The notes beneath the pieces were generated by a model. The model saw only the letters and a list, made by a program, of their open reading frames with translations. It was not told where the DNA came from and searched no databases. A program made the translations under genes and the position numbers. A DNA stretch of 38,502 nt from Hyphomicrobiales bacterium (GTDB lineage Bacteria; Pseudomonadota; Alphaproteobacteria; Rhizobiales; Xanthobacteraceae). Positions 24,806 to 32,997 of the stretch are shown here, piece by piece. The stretch's first letter is position 1, and each line of letters opens with the position of its first letter. The stretch is taken from positions 1-38,502 of the forward strand of contig WHTP01000050.1 of assembly GCA_009377695.1 (NCBI GenBank). Reading direction: 5' to 3'.

Positions 24806-25948
24806 TTAACGACGTCCCGCAACCCAGGTCGCGAAGACGGTCATATCGCTGGGATCGAAGGCGACGATGTCGGCGCGATAGCCCGGCGCCAGGCGGCCGA
24901 GCCAACCGCCGAGTCCGAGGATGTTCGCCGGCTCGGCTGAGGCCATGCGCAGGGCCGTTTCCAACGGCACCTGCAGAAGCGCGACGGAGTTTCGCACAGC
25001 CGTCGCCATATCGAGGGTTGAGCCGGCCAAGGTTCCGGTGCGCGTCGTGCAGCGGCCGTCGCGAACCGTGATGTCCTCTCCGAAAAGCTTGAAGCCGGCG
25101 CCCGTGCCGCCCACCGGCGGCATTGCATCGGTGACCAGAACCGGATGTCCGACGCCGCGCAATGCGAGGCGAAGCATCGCCGGGTCGACATGCTCGCCAT
25201 CGACAATCAGCCCGTACCACGCTTCGGGCCGTTCCAGCGCCGCCGCGATCGGCCCGGGTTCGCGGCTCCCGAGCGGGCGCATGGCATTGAAGAGATGGGT
25301 GAAGCCCGTGAGCCCCTCCGCAATCGCCGCGCGCGTCTGCGCGTAGGTGGCCATGGAGTGTCCGAGCGCGACCTTCGCGCCGGCAGCAGTCAACTCCGCA
25401 ATGAAGCCCGGCGGCATCTGCTCGGGTGCCAGCGTGACCAGGGTCACGCCGTCGTGCAGCGAGGTAAGCATGCGGAGATGATGAGGTTTCGGCAAACGGA
25501 TAAATGCGCGCGGATGCACGCCCGGCTTGTCCGGCGACAGGAAAGGTCCTTCGAGATGGATGCCGAGAATACCGGGCTCACGCGGGAGCATCGTTTGCAC
25601 GGCCTTGAGCGCGGCCGCCATGGTCTCATCGGCATCTGTGATCAAGGTCGGCAGTAACGACGTGGTTCCGAACGCCCGGTGGGCAGCCACGATCGCTGCA
25701 ATGCATTCGGGCGTGGGCTCGGCGTTGAACAGCACATCTCCGCCGCCATTCACCTGAAGGTCGATAAAGCCAGGGGCGATCCAGCATCCCGGCGGCAATT
25801 CATGAACAGGGATCGAGGCGGACAGTTCGTCACGTGCCAAGACCTGCGCGATGCGCGCGCCCTCGATCACCACGGCCGCATCGTGGTGCGTTGCTGCTCC
25901 GTCGAAAACGCGATCCGCCGCGATCGCATGGAGGTCAGGGTCGCTCAT
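24806..25948 (-). CDS. nagA: N-acetylglucosamine-6-phosphate deacetylase NagA
   Basis: NagA removes the acetyl group from GlcNAc-6-phosphate. The 380 residues match the family. Key segments are PGFIDLQVNGGGDVLFN, the metal-site GIHLEGPFLSPDKPGVHP, VALGHSMATYAQT, GFTHLFNAMRPLGSREPG, and the catalytic Asp in LVTDAMPPVGGTG. It is the last gene of the minus-strand run nagK-like, SIS, nagA, overlapping the SIS gene by four bases (25945-25948), consistent with translational coupling. With divergent murQ the cluster would convert recycled cell-wall amino sugars to glucosamine-6-phosphate and onward. Confidence 0.95.
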   Translation of the reverse strand: MSDPDLHAIAADRVFDGAATHHDAAVVIEGARIAQVLARDELSASIPVHELPPGCWIAPGFIDLQVNGGGDVLFNAEPTPECIAAIVAAHRAFGTTSLLPTLITDADETMAAALKAVQTMLPREPGILGIHLEGPFLSPDKPGVHPRAFIRLPKPHHLRMLTSLHDGVTLVTLAPEQMPPGFIAELTAAGAKVALGHSMATYAQTRAAIAEGLTGFTHLFNAMRPLGSREPGPIAAALERPEAWYGLIVDGEHVDPAMLRLALRGVGHPVLVTDAMPPVGGTGAGFKLFGEDITVRDGRCTTRTGTLAGSTLDMATAVRNSVALLQVPLETALRMASAEPANILGLGGWLGRLAPGYRADIVAFDPSDMTVFATWVAGRR

Positions 25949-26976
25949 CGGGTGCGTGTGACCTTCTGCAAATGTCGCGGGCTGTCGACGTCGATGCCGC
26001 GACGGTCAGCCAGGCGGACGGCGAACGCATAGAAGCTCTGGACCAGACAGATGGCATCTGTCTCGGGATGATCGGCCGCCAGCACCGGCAGATATCCCAC
26101 GCCTGCTTCCCCAGGTTCGGCGGTGAAGACAGCCGCAGCCTTGTTGCGGAGATCGCGGGCGAGCTGCCGCATGCCGCTGCCGGCGGCATCGGTCGGCATG
26201 AGGATGAGGATCGGATAGCTTGGCGATACCAACGTCACGGGACCATGCAGGACTTCCGCTCCGCTGAAAGCCTCGGCGTGGAGATTGCACATCTCTTTGA
26301 ATTTCAAGGCGGCCTCGCGGGCGATCGCAAGCGTCGGACCGCGTCCAATGGTGATGAGACTGGTCGTCGCCGCAAAGCTGTCGAGCGCGCGACTCCAATC
26401 CAGCGTGCCGGCGGCGGCAAGACGATCCGGCAGCCGATCGAGCGCAGTCTCGAGCGCATCATCGCGCATCCACAACGTGACCAGCCGCGCGAGCGCGGAG
26501 AGTGATGCGATAAAGCTCTTGGTGGCGGCGACGCTGCGTTCGGGTCCTGCCGCCATGGGAAGAACGAACTCGCAGGCCCGTGCCAGCGGACTGTCCACCT
26601 CATTCACCAGGCAGGCGGTGATGGCGCCGGAGGCGCGCGCTGCCGTCGCCTGTTCGATCAGATCATCACTCCGCCCTGACTGCGAGATGGCAAGGAACAA
26701 CTGATCGCTCAGATGCAGGCGTTGGTGATAGACCGTGGCGATGTTCGGGGCCGCGGCCGCCACCGGTATGTTGAGATAGCGCTCGATCAAATGCTTGCCG
26801 AAGGTTGCAGCATGGGCAGATGTGCCACGCGCACATGTCACCACGACCTGCGGCAGCTTGCGCCGCAGCCGCGCGACCAGCAGGTCCAGCGGTTCTGCGA
26901 GCGCGCGTGCCTGCCGGCGCACCGCCCCTGGAGCATCGTTAAGCTCGGCCAGGATTTGTGCTTCTGCGATCGTCAT
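25945..26976 (-). CDS. Double SIS-domain aminosugar isomerase/deaminase (NagB-II/AgaS/GlmS-C type)
   Basis: The product is 343 residues from the ATG at 26976. Two sugar-isomerase (SIS) domains are visible: VVVTCARGTSAHAATFGKHL with LFLAISQSGRSDDLIEQ, and SLITIGRGPTLAIAREAALK with AEAFSGAEVLHGP. There is no N-terminal glutaminase domain, so it is not GlmS; the layout is that of NagB-II-type glucosamine-6-phosphate deaminases. It fits the nag pathway: deamination of glucosamine-6-phosphate produced by NagA. A longer in-frame start at 27123 lies in the kinase gene and is rejected. A 10-codon mini-ORF joins it to the upstream kinase gene (see 26973-27005). Confidence 0.9.
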   Translation of the reverse strand: MTIAEAQILAELNDAPGAVRRQARALAEPLDLLVARLRRKLPQVVVTCARGTSAHAATFGKHLIERYLNIPVAAAAPNIATVYHQRLHLSDQLFLAISQSGRSDDLIEQATAARASGAITACLVNEVDSPLARACEFVLPMAAGPERSVAATKSFIASLSALARLVTLWMRDDALETALDRLPDRLAAAGTLDWSRALDSFAATTSLITIGRGPTLAIAREAALKFKEMCNLHAEAFSGAEVLHGPVTLVSPSYPILILMPTDAAGSGMRQLARDLRNKAAAVFTAEPGEAGVGYLPVLAADHPETDAICLVQSFYAFAVRLADRRGIDVDSPRHLQKVTRTR

Positions 26977-27005
26977 GCAGGGCTCGTCATGCAGGCGCTC
27001 GTCAT
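26973..27005 (-). other. 10-codon mini-ORF made by a tandem repeat of the gene junction
   Basis: From the ATG at 27005 the frame reads MTSACMTSPA and stops at TGA. Its ATG overlaps the kinase stop by ATGA (27005-27002), and its stop overlaps the SIS-gene start by ATGA (26976-26973). The unit GCATGACGAGC is repeated here three times (the third diverging). It may pass ribosomes from one gene to the next, or simply be a by-product of duplication. Confidence 0.6.
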
Positions 27006-27922
27006 GCTCGCGCCCTCGGGGCGCGCTTGGGCGGAGTTTCGTCGAGCAAGACGGATTCGGCGAGCTTCCGCGCGAGTTGCAACGCGCCGGCCAAAGCATC
27101 ACCTGACGGCGAGACGAGACCATCGCCGATGGCAGGTGCGAGCCACGGTTTCATCGCATCCGAAAGACCGCCGACCAAGGAGAGATTGTCCACACCCAGT
27201 ACCGATAATCGCGCGAGCAGCGCCTCAACATGACGCGCGGCCTGGCGCATCAGCTCAGCCGCCGCCGGATCCCGTCGCGCTGCATGCGAGACGATCACCG
27301 GGGCGAAGCGGGCGAAATCTCCCGGCCTTGCGCGACTCATAAAGCGTACGATGGCATGCGGATCATTACGGAAACCGCTAAATATTTCCGCCAATGCCGG
27401 TGTCCATGCCGCGCGTCCGTCATGAGCCCAAAGCACCTGTCGAAGCGCTTCACTGCCGAGCCACGCGCCGCTGCCCTCGTCCGAGAGCGGAAATCCCCAG
27501 CCACCAACGCGGTATTGCCGGTCGGCCTTCTCGCCCCAGCCGATGGTGCCGGTTCCGACGATCACCACGCCGCCATCGGCTCCGTCATGGGCTCCCACGC
27601 AGGCGGCGTGAACGTCCGTGGTAATCACGACGCGCCGGAATGGATGCGGATGTCGCTGTGCCGCAACGAGATTCTCGGGCTCGGACGCACCCGCCAGCGC
27701 CAGGCAGCCGATCATTCGGGCACGATCCTGCGGCCGCAAGCCGGCTGTGGTCAGACATTGCTTAACGGCCTCCATGACCGCTGCGAAGCTTTCCTCGAGG
27801 CCAAAGCGAATGTTCGCAGGGCCGGCGAAGCCTTCCCCAATCGCCTCTCCCGACCAGGTGCAAAGCCGGGCGCGACATCGGGTGCCGCCGCCGTCAACGC
27901 CAAACAGCAACGTTTCCGTCAT
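27002..27922 (-). CDS. BadF/BadG-type kinase, probable N-acetylglucosamine kinase
   Basis: The product is 306 residues. The ATG at 27922, with GAGG upstream, gives MTETLLFGVDGGGTRCRARL, the phosphate-1 loop of the ASKHA fold; a start 8 codons earlier lacks support. Phosphate-2 (VVIVGTGTIGWG) and adenosine motifs (LSLVGGLSDAMKPWL) are present, with GWGFPLSDEGSGAWLG typical of N-acetylglucosamine and N-acetylmuramate kinases (NagK, MurK type). It is likely to phosphorylate GlcNAc or MurNAc from cell-wall turnover. It begins the minus-strand operon with the SIS gene and nagA and is divergent from murQ across a 91-base gap. Confidence 0.88.
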   Translation of the reverse strand: MTETLLFGVDGGGTRCRARLCTWSGEAIGEGFAGPANIRFGLEESFAAVMEAVKQCLTTAGLRPQDRARMIGCLALAGASEPENLVAAQRHPHPFRRVVITTDVHAACVGAHDGADGGVVIVGTGTIGWGEKADRQYRVGGWGFPLSDEGSGAWLGSEALRQVLWAHDGRAAWTPALAEIFSGFRNDPHAIVRFMSRARPGDFARFAPVIVSHAARRDPAAAELMRQAARHVEALLARLSVLGVDNLSLVGGLSDAMKPWLAPAIGDGLVSPSGDALAGALQLARKLAESVLLDETPPKRAPRARA

Positions 27923-28013
27923 CCTGCGCCTCGCGGGATGTGGCATTTATCCTCACAACGCCGTAGAACCCGAACGGGGGTTGTCCGCGTTTTTGTCATA
28001 TAGGCGAGACGCC

Positions 28014-29021
28014 ATGAAAACCGAACGCCCAAGCCCCCGCTACTCAGACATCGACAGCTGGGAACCGGCGGATATCGTCGACGCCCTGATCGAAAGTCAG
28101 TTCGCCGCCGTTGCCGCCGTGCATGCGGCGCGACATGCCATCGAGCTCGCTGTGGAAGCGATCGAATCCCGGCTACGGCACCGGGGACGGCTGGTCTATG
28201 TCGGCGCGGGAACGTCCGGTCGATTGGCCGTGCAGGATGGTGCCGAGCTCATGCCGACATTCAGCTGGCCGCAGGACCGCCTGCTGCTGCTGATCGCGGG
28301 GGGAAAGGAGGCGCTGCTTCAGGCCGTCGAGGGCGCCGAGGATCAAATCGAACACGCGACCGAACTCGTCCAGCGCCACGGCATCGGCCCCGACGACGTC
28401 ATGATTGCGGTGGCGGCCAGCGGCACCACGCCCTTCACATTGGCCTGTCTGCGTGAAGCCAAGCGGCGCCAAGCTCTGGTCGTCGGAATTGCCAATAACC
28501 CGGACACGCCGCTGTTGACCGAAGCCGACTATCCGATTTTCCTTGATACCGATTCCGAGCCGATTGCCGGCTCGACCCGAATGAAGGCCGGAACGTCCCA
28601 GAGGATCGCGCTGAATTTGTTGTCGTCGCTGCTCATGATTCAGCTGGGCCGCATCTATGAAGGCTTGATGGTGGACGTGCAGGCCACCAATTCGAAGCTC
28701 GTTCGAAGGAGCGAGCGCATGCTGATGCACCTCACCGGTCGCAGCGGGCAGGATGCGCGCGACGCGCTTGCGCAAGCAGACGGCAGCGTCAAGCTTGCCT
28801 TTCTTCTCCTCCAATCCTGCGATTTGGACGAAGCGCGGCGGTTGTTGGATCGCGCGGGCGGCCAGCTCCGCGGGGCGATGGAACTCATGGCACAACGCGG
28901 CGCCAATAAGCCCGACCTGAAGGACGCGTCGCAACCCTCCATTGACGGTCCGCGGCTTTCTCCTGACCAGAATGATATGGGCCTGGCATCCGATGCGCCT
29001 CAGCAGCGAGGACGCGGTTGA
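28014..29021 (+). CDS. murQ: N-acetylmuramic acid 6-phosphate etherase MurQ
   Basis: MurQ cleaves the lactyl ether of MurNAc-6-phosphate to GlcNAc-6-phosphate, which NagA then uses. The product is 335 residues from the ATG at 28014. The family marks are TERPSPRYSDID-like start, LVYVGAGTSGRLAVQDGAEL, VAASGTTPF, IFLDTDSEPIAGSTRMKAGT and SQRIALNLLSSLL, with VDVQATNSKLVRRSERML. MurQ usually ends near residue 300; here an extra hydrophilic tail of about 35 residues (KDASQPSIDGPRLSPDQNDM and on) follows. Divergent from the nag genes, so the intergenic 27923-28013 likely holds both promoters. No anmK is present. Confidence 0.96.
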   Translation: MKTERPSPRYSDIDSWEPADIVDALIESQFAAVAAVHAARHAIELAVEAIESRLRHRGRLVYVGAGTSGRLAVQDGAELMPTFSWPQDRLLLLIAGGKEALLQAVEGAEDQIEHATELVQRHGIGPDDVMIAVAASGTTPFTLACLREAKRRQALVVGIANNPDTPLLTEADYPIFLDTDSEPIAGSTRMKAGTSQRIALNLLSSLLMIQLGRIYEGLMVDVQATNSKLVRRSERMLMHLTGRSGQDARDALAQADGSVKLAFLLLQSCDLDEARRLLDRAGGQLRGAMELMAQRGANKPDLKDASQPSIDGPRLSPDQNDMGLASDAPQQRGRG

Positions 29022-29204
29022 TCACATCAGCACGGATGTCGACATCTTCGCTAACGGCGGCGAACCGTTCTCACATCATCTGTTCACCGTCGCCTTTTCG
29101 TCATTTCAATCGCGACCACCGGTCGTTTTTTGCAAACGCTCTTCCCTACAGCGCACGCCATGGCATAAGGGCGCCGAAAAATCCTTTCGGAGTTCCGTGC
29201 GGAT

Positions 29205-30173
29205 ATGATTCGTCTCGACAATATCGGCAAGCAGAATGGCAAGCAGATCCTCTTCATCGAAGCCTCCGCCACGCTCAATAAGGGCGAGAAAATCGGCCTC
29301 GTCGGCCCGAACGGGGCCGGCAAGACGACGCTGTTCCGGATGATCACCGGCCAGGAGGAACCTGACGAGGGGCAGGTATCCGTCGAGCGCGGCGTCACGA
29401 TCGGCTACTTCAGCCAGGACGTCGGCGACATGTCGGGCCGCAGCGCGGTGGCCGAGGTGATGGACGGCGCCGGCCCGGTGAGCGCCGTGGCCGCCGAGCT
29501 GAAGGAACTCGAGGCCGCCATGGGCGACCCCGACCAGGCGGACGACATCGAGACGCTCGTCGAGCGCTACGGCGAAGTGCAGGGGCGCTTCGAGGAACTG
29601 GGCGGCTACGCCCTGGAGGGGCGCGCGCAGGAAGTTCTCGCGGGCCTGGGTTTCAGCCAGGACATGATGGACGGCGACGTAGGCGAGTTGTCTGGCGGTT
29701 GGAAGATGCGCGTGGCGCTCGCTCGCATCCTGCTCATGCAACCGGATGCCATGCTGCTTGACGAGCCAAGCAATCACCTGGATCTGGAGAGCCTCATCTG
29801 GGGGCAGGGCTCGCTGCGCGCGCTGGCCGGCTGCTTCGGGTTCTCCGGCGACGACGTGGAAAAGAAATGCCGCGTGCTCTCGGGCGGCGAGAAGGCACGG
29901 CTGGTCATGGCGAAGATGCTCTACGACCCGCCGAACTTCCTGGTGCTGGACGAGCCCACGAACCACCTGGATATGGCGACGAAGGAGATGCTCATCACTG
30001 CGCTGTCGCAGTACGAGGGCACCATGCTGTTCGTCTCGCACGACCGGCACTTTCTGGCCGCGCTGTCGAACCGGGTGCTGGAGCTGACGCCCGACGGCAT
30101 CCACCAGTATGGCGGTGGCTACACGGAATACGTGGCGCGCACCGGCCACGAGGCGCCCGGCCTGCGGAGCTGA
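29205..30173 (+). CDS. ABC-F ATPase (YbiT-like) with an internal in-frame deletion
   Basis: ABC-F proteins act on ribosomes and have two ATPase domains joined by a linker, about 530-540 residues. This gene encodes 322. Domain 1 has Walker A GPNGAGKTT, signature LSGGWKMR and Walker B MLLDEPSNHLDLESLIW, ending at residue 199. It then jumps straight to GQGSLRALAGCFGFSGDDVE, which belongs late in domain 2, followed by LSGGEKAR, FLVLDEPTNHLD and the switch SHDRHF. The first H-switch, the P-site linker, and Walker A of domain 2 (about 215 residues) are missing. The frame is kept. It may be a dead derivative, a novel short form, or a collapsed assembly. The junction is near 29801. Confidence 0.9.
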   Translation: MIRLDNIGKQNGKQILFIEASATLNKGEKIGLVGPNGAGKTTLFRMITGQEEPDEGQVSVERGVTIGYFSQDVGDMSGRSAVAEVMDGAGPVSAVAAELKELEAAMGDPDQADDIETLVERYGEVQGRFEELGGYALEGRAQEVLAGLGFSQDMMDGDVGELSGGWKMRVALARILLMQPDAMLLDEPSNHLDLESLIWGQGSLRALAGCFGFSGDDVEKKCRVLSGGEKARLVMAKMLYDPPNFLVLDEPTNHLDMATKEMLITALSQYEGTMLFVSHDRHFLAALSNRVLELTPDGIHQYGGGYTEYVARTGHEAPGLRS

Positions 30174-30176
30174 GCG

Positions 30177-31085
30177 CTATCTGCGCACTGGTTCGAACAC
30201 CAGCGCCTGATGCACCGCGCTGCCTGCCAGCACGCCATCGGCGGAAGCCAGCGTGGCATTGTGCATGGGACGCGCAATGTCGCCGGCGGCATAGACGCCG
30301 GCAACGTTTGTCATCTTCATTGCGTCGGTACGGATCACCGGGCCAAGCGGCCCATCGACCAGCGCGCAGCCCAGTTGTTCGGCAATGGGACTTTGGAAGC
30401 TGGTGCGCGGTGCGAGGTAGAGGGCTGCGATCTCCACCAGCCGTCCATCGGCAAGCCGGATACCGGCAAGCTTCGGCGCCTCGCCTTCCAGCCGGACGAT
30501 CGGCTCGGGTTCGATCGTGACATTGCGTGCGGCGAGGCGGGCGCGGGTCTCCGCATCCGGCATCTCGCCGCCGTTGAGGAAGAAGGTCGTCGGTCCCCAT
30601 TCGGGAATGAGCGCAGCCTGATGGGTCGAGAGCGGGATGACGCTCAACACGCCTAACGGCCGGTTCAAGAACTCGTAGCCATGACAGTAGGGACAATGAA
30701 GCACCGTCTCGCCCCAACGTTCCGCCACGCCGGGAATCGCTGGCAATCCGTCGTTGAGGCCGAAGGCGAGCACGAGCTTTCGCGCGCGCAGCCGTTCGCC
30801 ACTGGCGAGCGTCACGGCATATCCGTCGTCATCGGCGTCTGCTTCGGTCGCTTCGGTGTCGACAAAGCGCACGCTTGTATAGGCAGCGACCTTGTCGCGC
30901 GCTTGGGCGAGCATCTTCGGAGGCGGCATGCCGTCCTGACCGAAGAAGCCATGCGACGTTGCGGCGAAGCGATTGCGCGGTTTTCCGGTATCGACCACAC
31001 AGACCGGGCGGTTGGCGCGGGCGAGTTGCATGGCGGCGGAGAGACCGGCGAAGCTGCCGCCGATGATGATCGCGTCATGCCGCAT
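30177..31085 (-). CDS. Thioredoxin-reductase-like FAD/NAD(P)-dependent oxidoreductase
   Basis: The product is 302 residues from the ATG at 31085. The FAD loop is IIIGGSFAGLSAAMQLA (residues 6-22), the redox-active dithiol C131-C134 in HCPYCHGYE, and the second FAD contact VAGVYAAGDIARPMHNA. The NADPH loop is degenerate relative to true thioredoxin reductase. Proteins of this group paired with Rrf2 regulators are common. The start overlaps the Rrf2 gene stop by 11 bases, so the two form one operon. It converges with the ABC-F gene, 3 bases apart. Confidence 0.92.
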   Translation of the reverse strand: MRHDAIIIGGSFAGLSAAMQLARANRPVCVVDTGKPRNRFAATSHGFFGQDGMPPPKMLAQARDKVAAYTSVRFVDTEATEADADDDGYAVTLASGERLRARKLVLAFGLNDGLPAIPGVAERWGETVLHCPYCHGYEFLNRPLGVLSVIPLSTHQAALIPEWGPTTFFLNGGEMPDAETRARLAARNVTIEPEPIVRLEGEAPKLAGIRLADGRLVEIAALYLAPRTSFQSPIAEQLGCALVDGPLGPVIRTDAMKMTNVAGVYAAGDIARPMHNATLASADGVLAGSAVHQALVFEPVRR

Positions 31086-31536
31086 GAGTCTGGTCCCCCA
31101 AGGTTTGGCCACGCTCCGCGAGCCGGCGATTGAAATCGTCCGACAGCGTGGCGAGCGTCACTGCGTTCAAATGCATCTGGAATGCCGCTTCGACTTCGCG
31201 GAAGGCGCCCTCGAGGGCGTGGTTGACCGCCTGCTCGACGATGCAGCCAGGCATGTCGCTGCGATGGCCCATGGCCACGAGAGTGGGCTCGCCGACCGCT
31301 CTGTAGATGTCAGCCAGGGTAACGGCAGCGGGATCACAGGCGACCATCCAGCCGCCGCCATGTCCTTTGGCCGAGGTGACGAAGCCTTGCTCCCGAAGGC
31401 CTGCCATGACTCGGCGCACGACGACCGGATTCGTCCCCATCATCCGGGCAAGTTGCTCGGAAGTTGCCGGTGCCTTCATGCCCAGCATGTGGAGGAGGAC
31501 GTGCAGGACGCCCGAAAGCTTGCTGTCTCGCTTCAT
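31075..31536 (-). CDS. Rrf2-family transcriptional regulator
   Basis: The product is 153 residues from the ATG at 31536 (MKRDSKLSGVLHVLLHMLGM). The winged helix is TSEQLARMMGTNPVVVRRVM with the wing GFVTSAKGHGGGW, the family signature. Iron-sulfur members carry three conserved Cys in the C-terminal half; here only C67 and C98 exist and the cluster motif is missing, so it is more likely a redox or CymR-like member. It precedes and overlaps the thioredoxin-reductase-like gene and probably autoregulates through a palindrome covering its start codon (31534-31556). A longer start at 31647 would cover that promoter and is rejected. Confidence 0.9.
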   Translation of the reverse strand: MKRDSKLSGVLHVLLHMLGMKAPATSEQLARMMGTNPVVVRRVMAGLREQGFVTSAKGHGGGWMVACDPAAVTLADIYRAVGEPTLVAMGHRSDMPGCIVEQAVNHALEGAFREVEAAFQMHLNAVTLATLSDDFNRRLAERGQTLGDQTHAA

Positions 31537-31574
31537 GTAATGACATATGTTACATGACGCGCACTCGATTTCAA
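31534..31574 (-). promoter_or_regulatory. Rrf2 operon promoter and 23-bp operator candidate
   Basis: CATGTAA (31534-31540) and TTACATG (31550-31556) are perfect arms around a 9-nt spacer containing CATATG. On the minus strand TTGAAA (31574-31569) and TAACAT (31552-31547) form a -35/-10 pair with 16-bp spacing, the -10 lying within the operator. The ATG is only 10 bases past the -10 and has no Shine-Dalgarno, so the transcript may be leaderless. Confidence 0.6.
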
Positions 31575-31651
31575 GTGCCGAAATTGGGCCGATCGGCAGC
31601 TTGTTCGCGATCACAGAGATCGTTGCGGCAGCAGCCGCGGCCGCCATGGGC

Positions 31652-31906
31652 TCAGGCGGGCTTTCCGGACTGTTCCTCTTCGAAGGTGACAGCGACTGCT
31701 GCGTTGGCCGACAGGCGCACGGTCTGCCCTTCGACCTCGGCGACCAGCGCCAAGTCTATAAAATGATGATGGCCTTTGTGGCGTCCTTCGCCGCTATCGG
31801 CCTTCGTGAGCTTGATCCTACCGTTTTCAACGCGATCGACGGTTCCGATATGAACACCGTCCGCTCCGATGACTTCCATGTGCTCCTTGACGCGACTGTC
31901 GCTCAT
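31652..31906 (-). CDS. DUF2171-type small PRC-barrel-like protein
   Basis: The product is 84 residues from the ATG at 31906, with AGGAG 7 bases upstream (31914-31918 on the plus strand). The sequence MSDSRVKEHMEVIGADGVHI, then GTVDRVENGRIKLTKADSG and GHHHFIDLALVAEVEG, is the DUF2171 pattern, a small beta-barrel protein often found with stress genes in alphaproteobacteria. The role is unknown. An in-frame ATG at 31960 would overlap the next gene. It is the second of two small genes on the minus strand. Confidence 0.85.
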   Translation of the reverse strand: MSDSRVKEHMEVIGADGVHIGTVDRVENGRIKLTKADSGEGRHKGHHHFIDLALVAEVEGQTVRLSANAAVAVTFEEEQSGKPA

Positions 31907-31956
31907 CTCATGTCTCCTCGGCTGGTTGTCGAAGCGATGAAGGCTCCGATGCGCGA

Positions 31957-32169
31957 TCACGACTTTGATTGGTTTGGTCGGGTGAGCTCATCGCGCCGCT
32001 TGGTCAGACGTTCGAGTTGCGCCTCCTGTTCGGCGATGCGTCGCGACATCAGCTCCTCATCCGCAGCACCCGAATAGGCAGCAGCTTGCTCGACCAGCAC
32101 GCGGAGGTTTTCCCTTATCGCCGCGATACGTTCGTCGATTTCCGCAATGCTCAGCCGGATATCAGGCAT
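31957..32169 (-). CDS. Small helical coiled-coil protein of unknown function
   Basis: The product is 70 residues, highly charged, with heptad-like hydrophobics from IAEIDERIAAIRENLRVLVE to RRIAEQEAQLERLTKRRDEL, so it is likely a two-helix coiled coil. GAGGAG precedes the ATG at 32169 at good distance. It lies 50 bases upstream of the DUF2171-type gene on the same strand and probably shares its transcript. I do not recognise a family. Confidence 0.7.
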   Translation of the reverse strand: MPDIRLSIAEIDERIAAIRENLRVLVEQAAAYSGAADEELMSRRIAEQEAQLERLTKRRDELTRPNQSKS

Positions 32170-32302
32170 GGGCGAATCTCCTCAATGCTGGCCACGCATC
32201 GGGTGACGCCAGCAATCCGCCGCCTGCGAACGCGCATATGCCGAGGCGGCAACCTGCCACCCATCCTTTACTGCATCACTAATGCGCGCTCGCAATTGCG
32301 AA

Positions 32303-32913
32303 CTACTTCGCGGCAGCGAATACCGGGGCCGCCTGTGTTGCCTTGCGTCCCGCTTTCAGGCTGTTTGTCCACCAGACCAGTTCATCGAGCATCGGCACGG
32401 CGGCATCATCCAGATAGGGGAAGTCCGCCATCGTCTTGCCTTCGCGCAGCATGCCGATCATCTCGACAGCACCGATATGGACGGTGTGCTTGAGCGTTGC
32501 GACCTGCATCTCAGCAAGGATGTTGGCAGGTGCTCAACCGCTCGCGCGCCGCCGACACCGCCATAGCCAACAAACGTCGCGGGCTTATGGTGAACTTCGC
32601 TGTAGAGATAGTCCAGAGCATTCTTCAGCACGCCGGTGACGCTGTGGTTGTACTCAGCCGTGACGAAGATGTAACCGTCGAACCTCGCCATCTGTTCCGC
32701 CCACCGTTTGGCGACGGCGTTTTCTGGCGGCGCATAGATGAGCGGCATCTTCTCCTCGAAGAAGGGCAACGGATAATCGCGAAGATCGACGACTTCGAAA
32801 TCCGCGTCGTCGCGTTTGCGCGCGATGTTGAATATCCACTGCGCGGGCGTGTCGCCGAAACGCCCCGGCCGCGTGGTGCTGATGACGATACCCATTTTGG
32901 ATTTGAAGGACAT
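32303..32913 (-). pseudogene. NADPH-dependent FMN reductase, frameshifted
   Basis: The N-terminal part (from the ATG at 32913) reads SKMGIVISTTRPGRFGDTPA, then DYPLPFFEEKMP, FVTAEYNHSVTGVLKNALDY and PATFVGYGGVGGARAVEHL. The rest continues in another frame: NILAEMQVATLKHTVHIGAV through to the stop at 32303. One base (probably G in CTGCGCAAC) is missing near 32526. Together the halves give about 200 residues with the FMN phosphate loop STTRPGR and the YNHS flavin motif, the normal length. As read, translation ends in a spurious tail at 32458. It could be a recent mutation or a sequence error. Confidence 0.85.
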
Positions 32914-32997
32914 GCGAGCTCCCCGCTTGAGACTGGTCAGCGGGCTACTAATGTCCGGCGCCCCAAAGCCACAAGACGGCACTTTTTCCGCAGTAAC

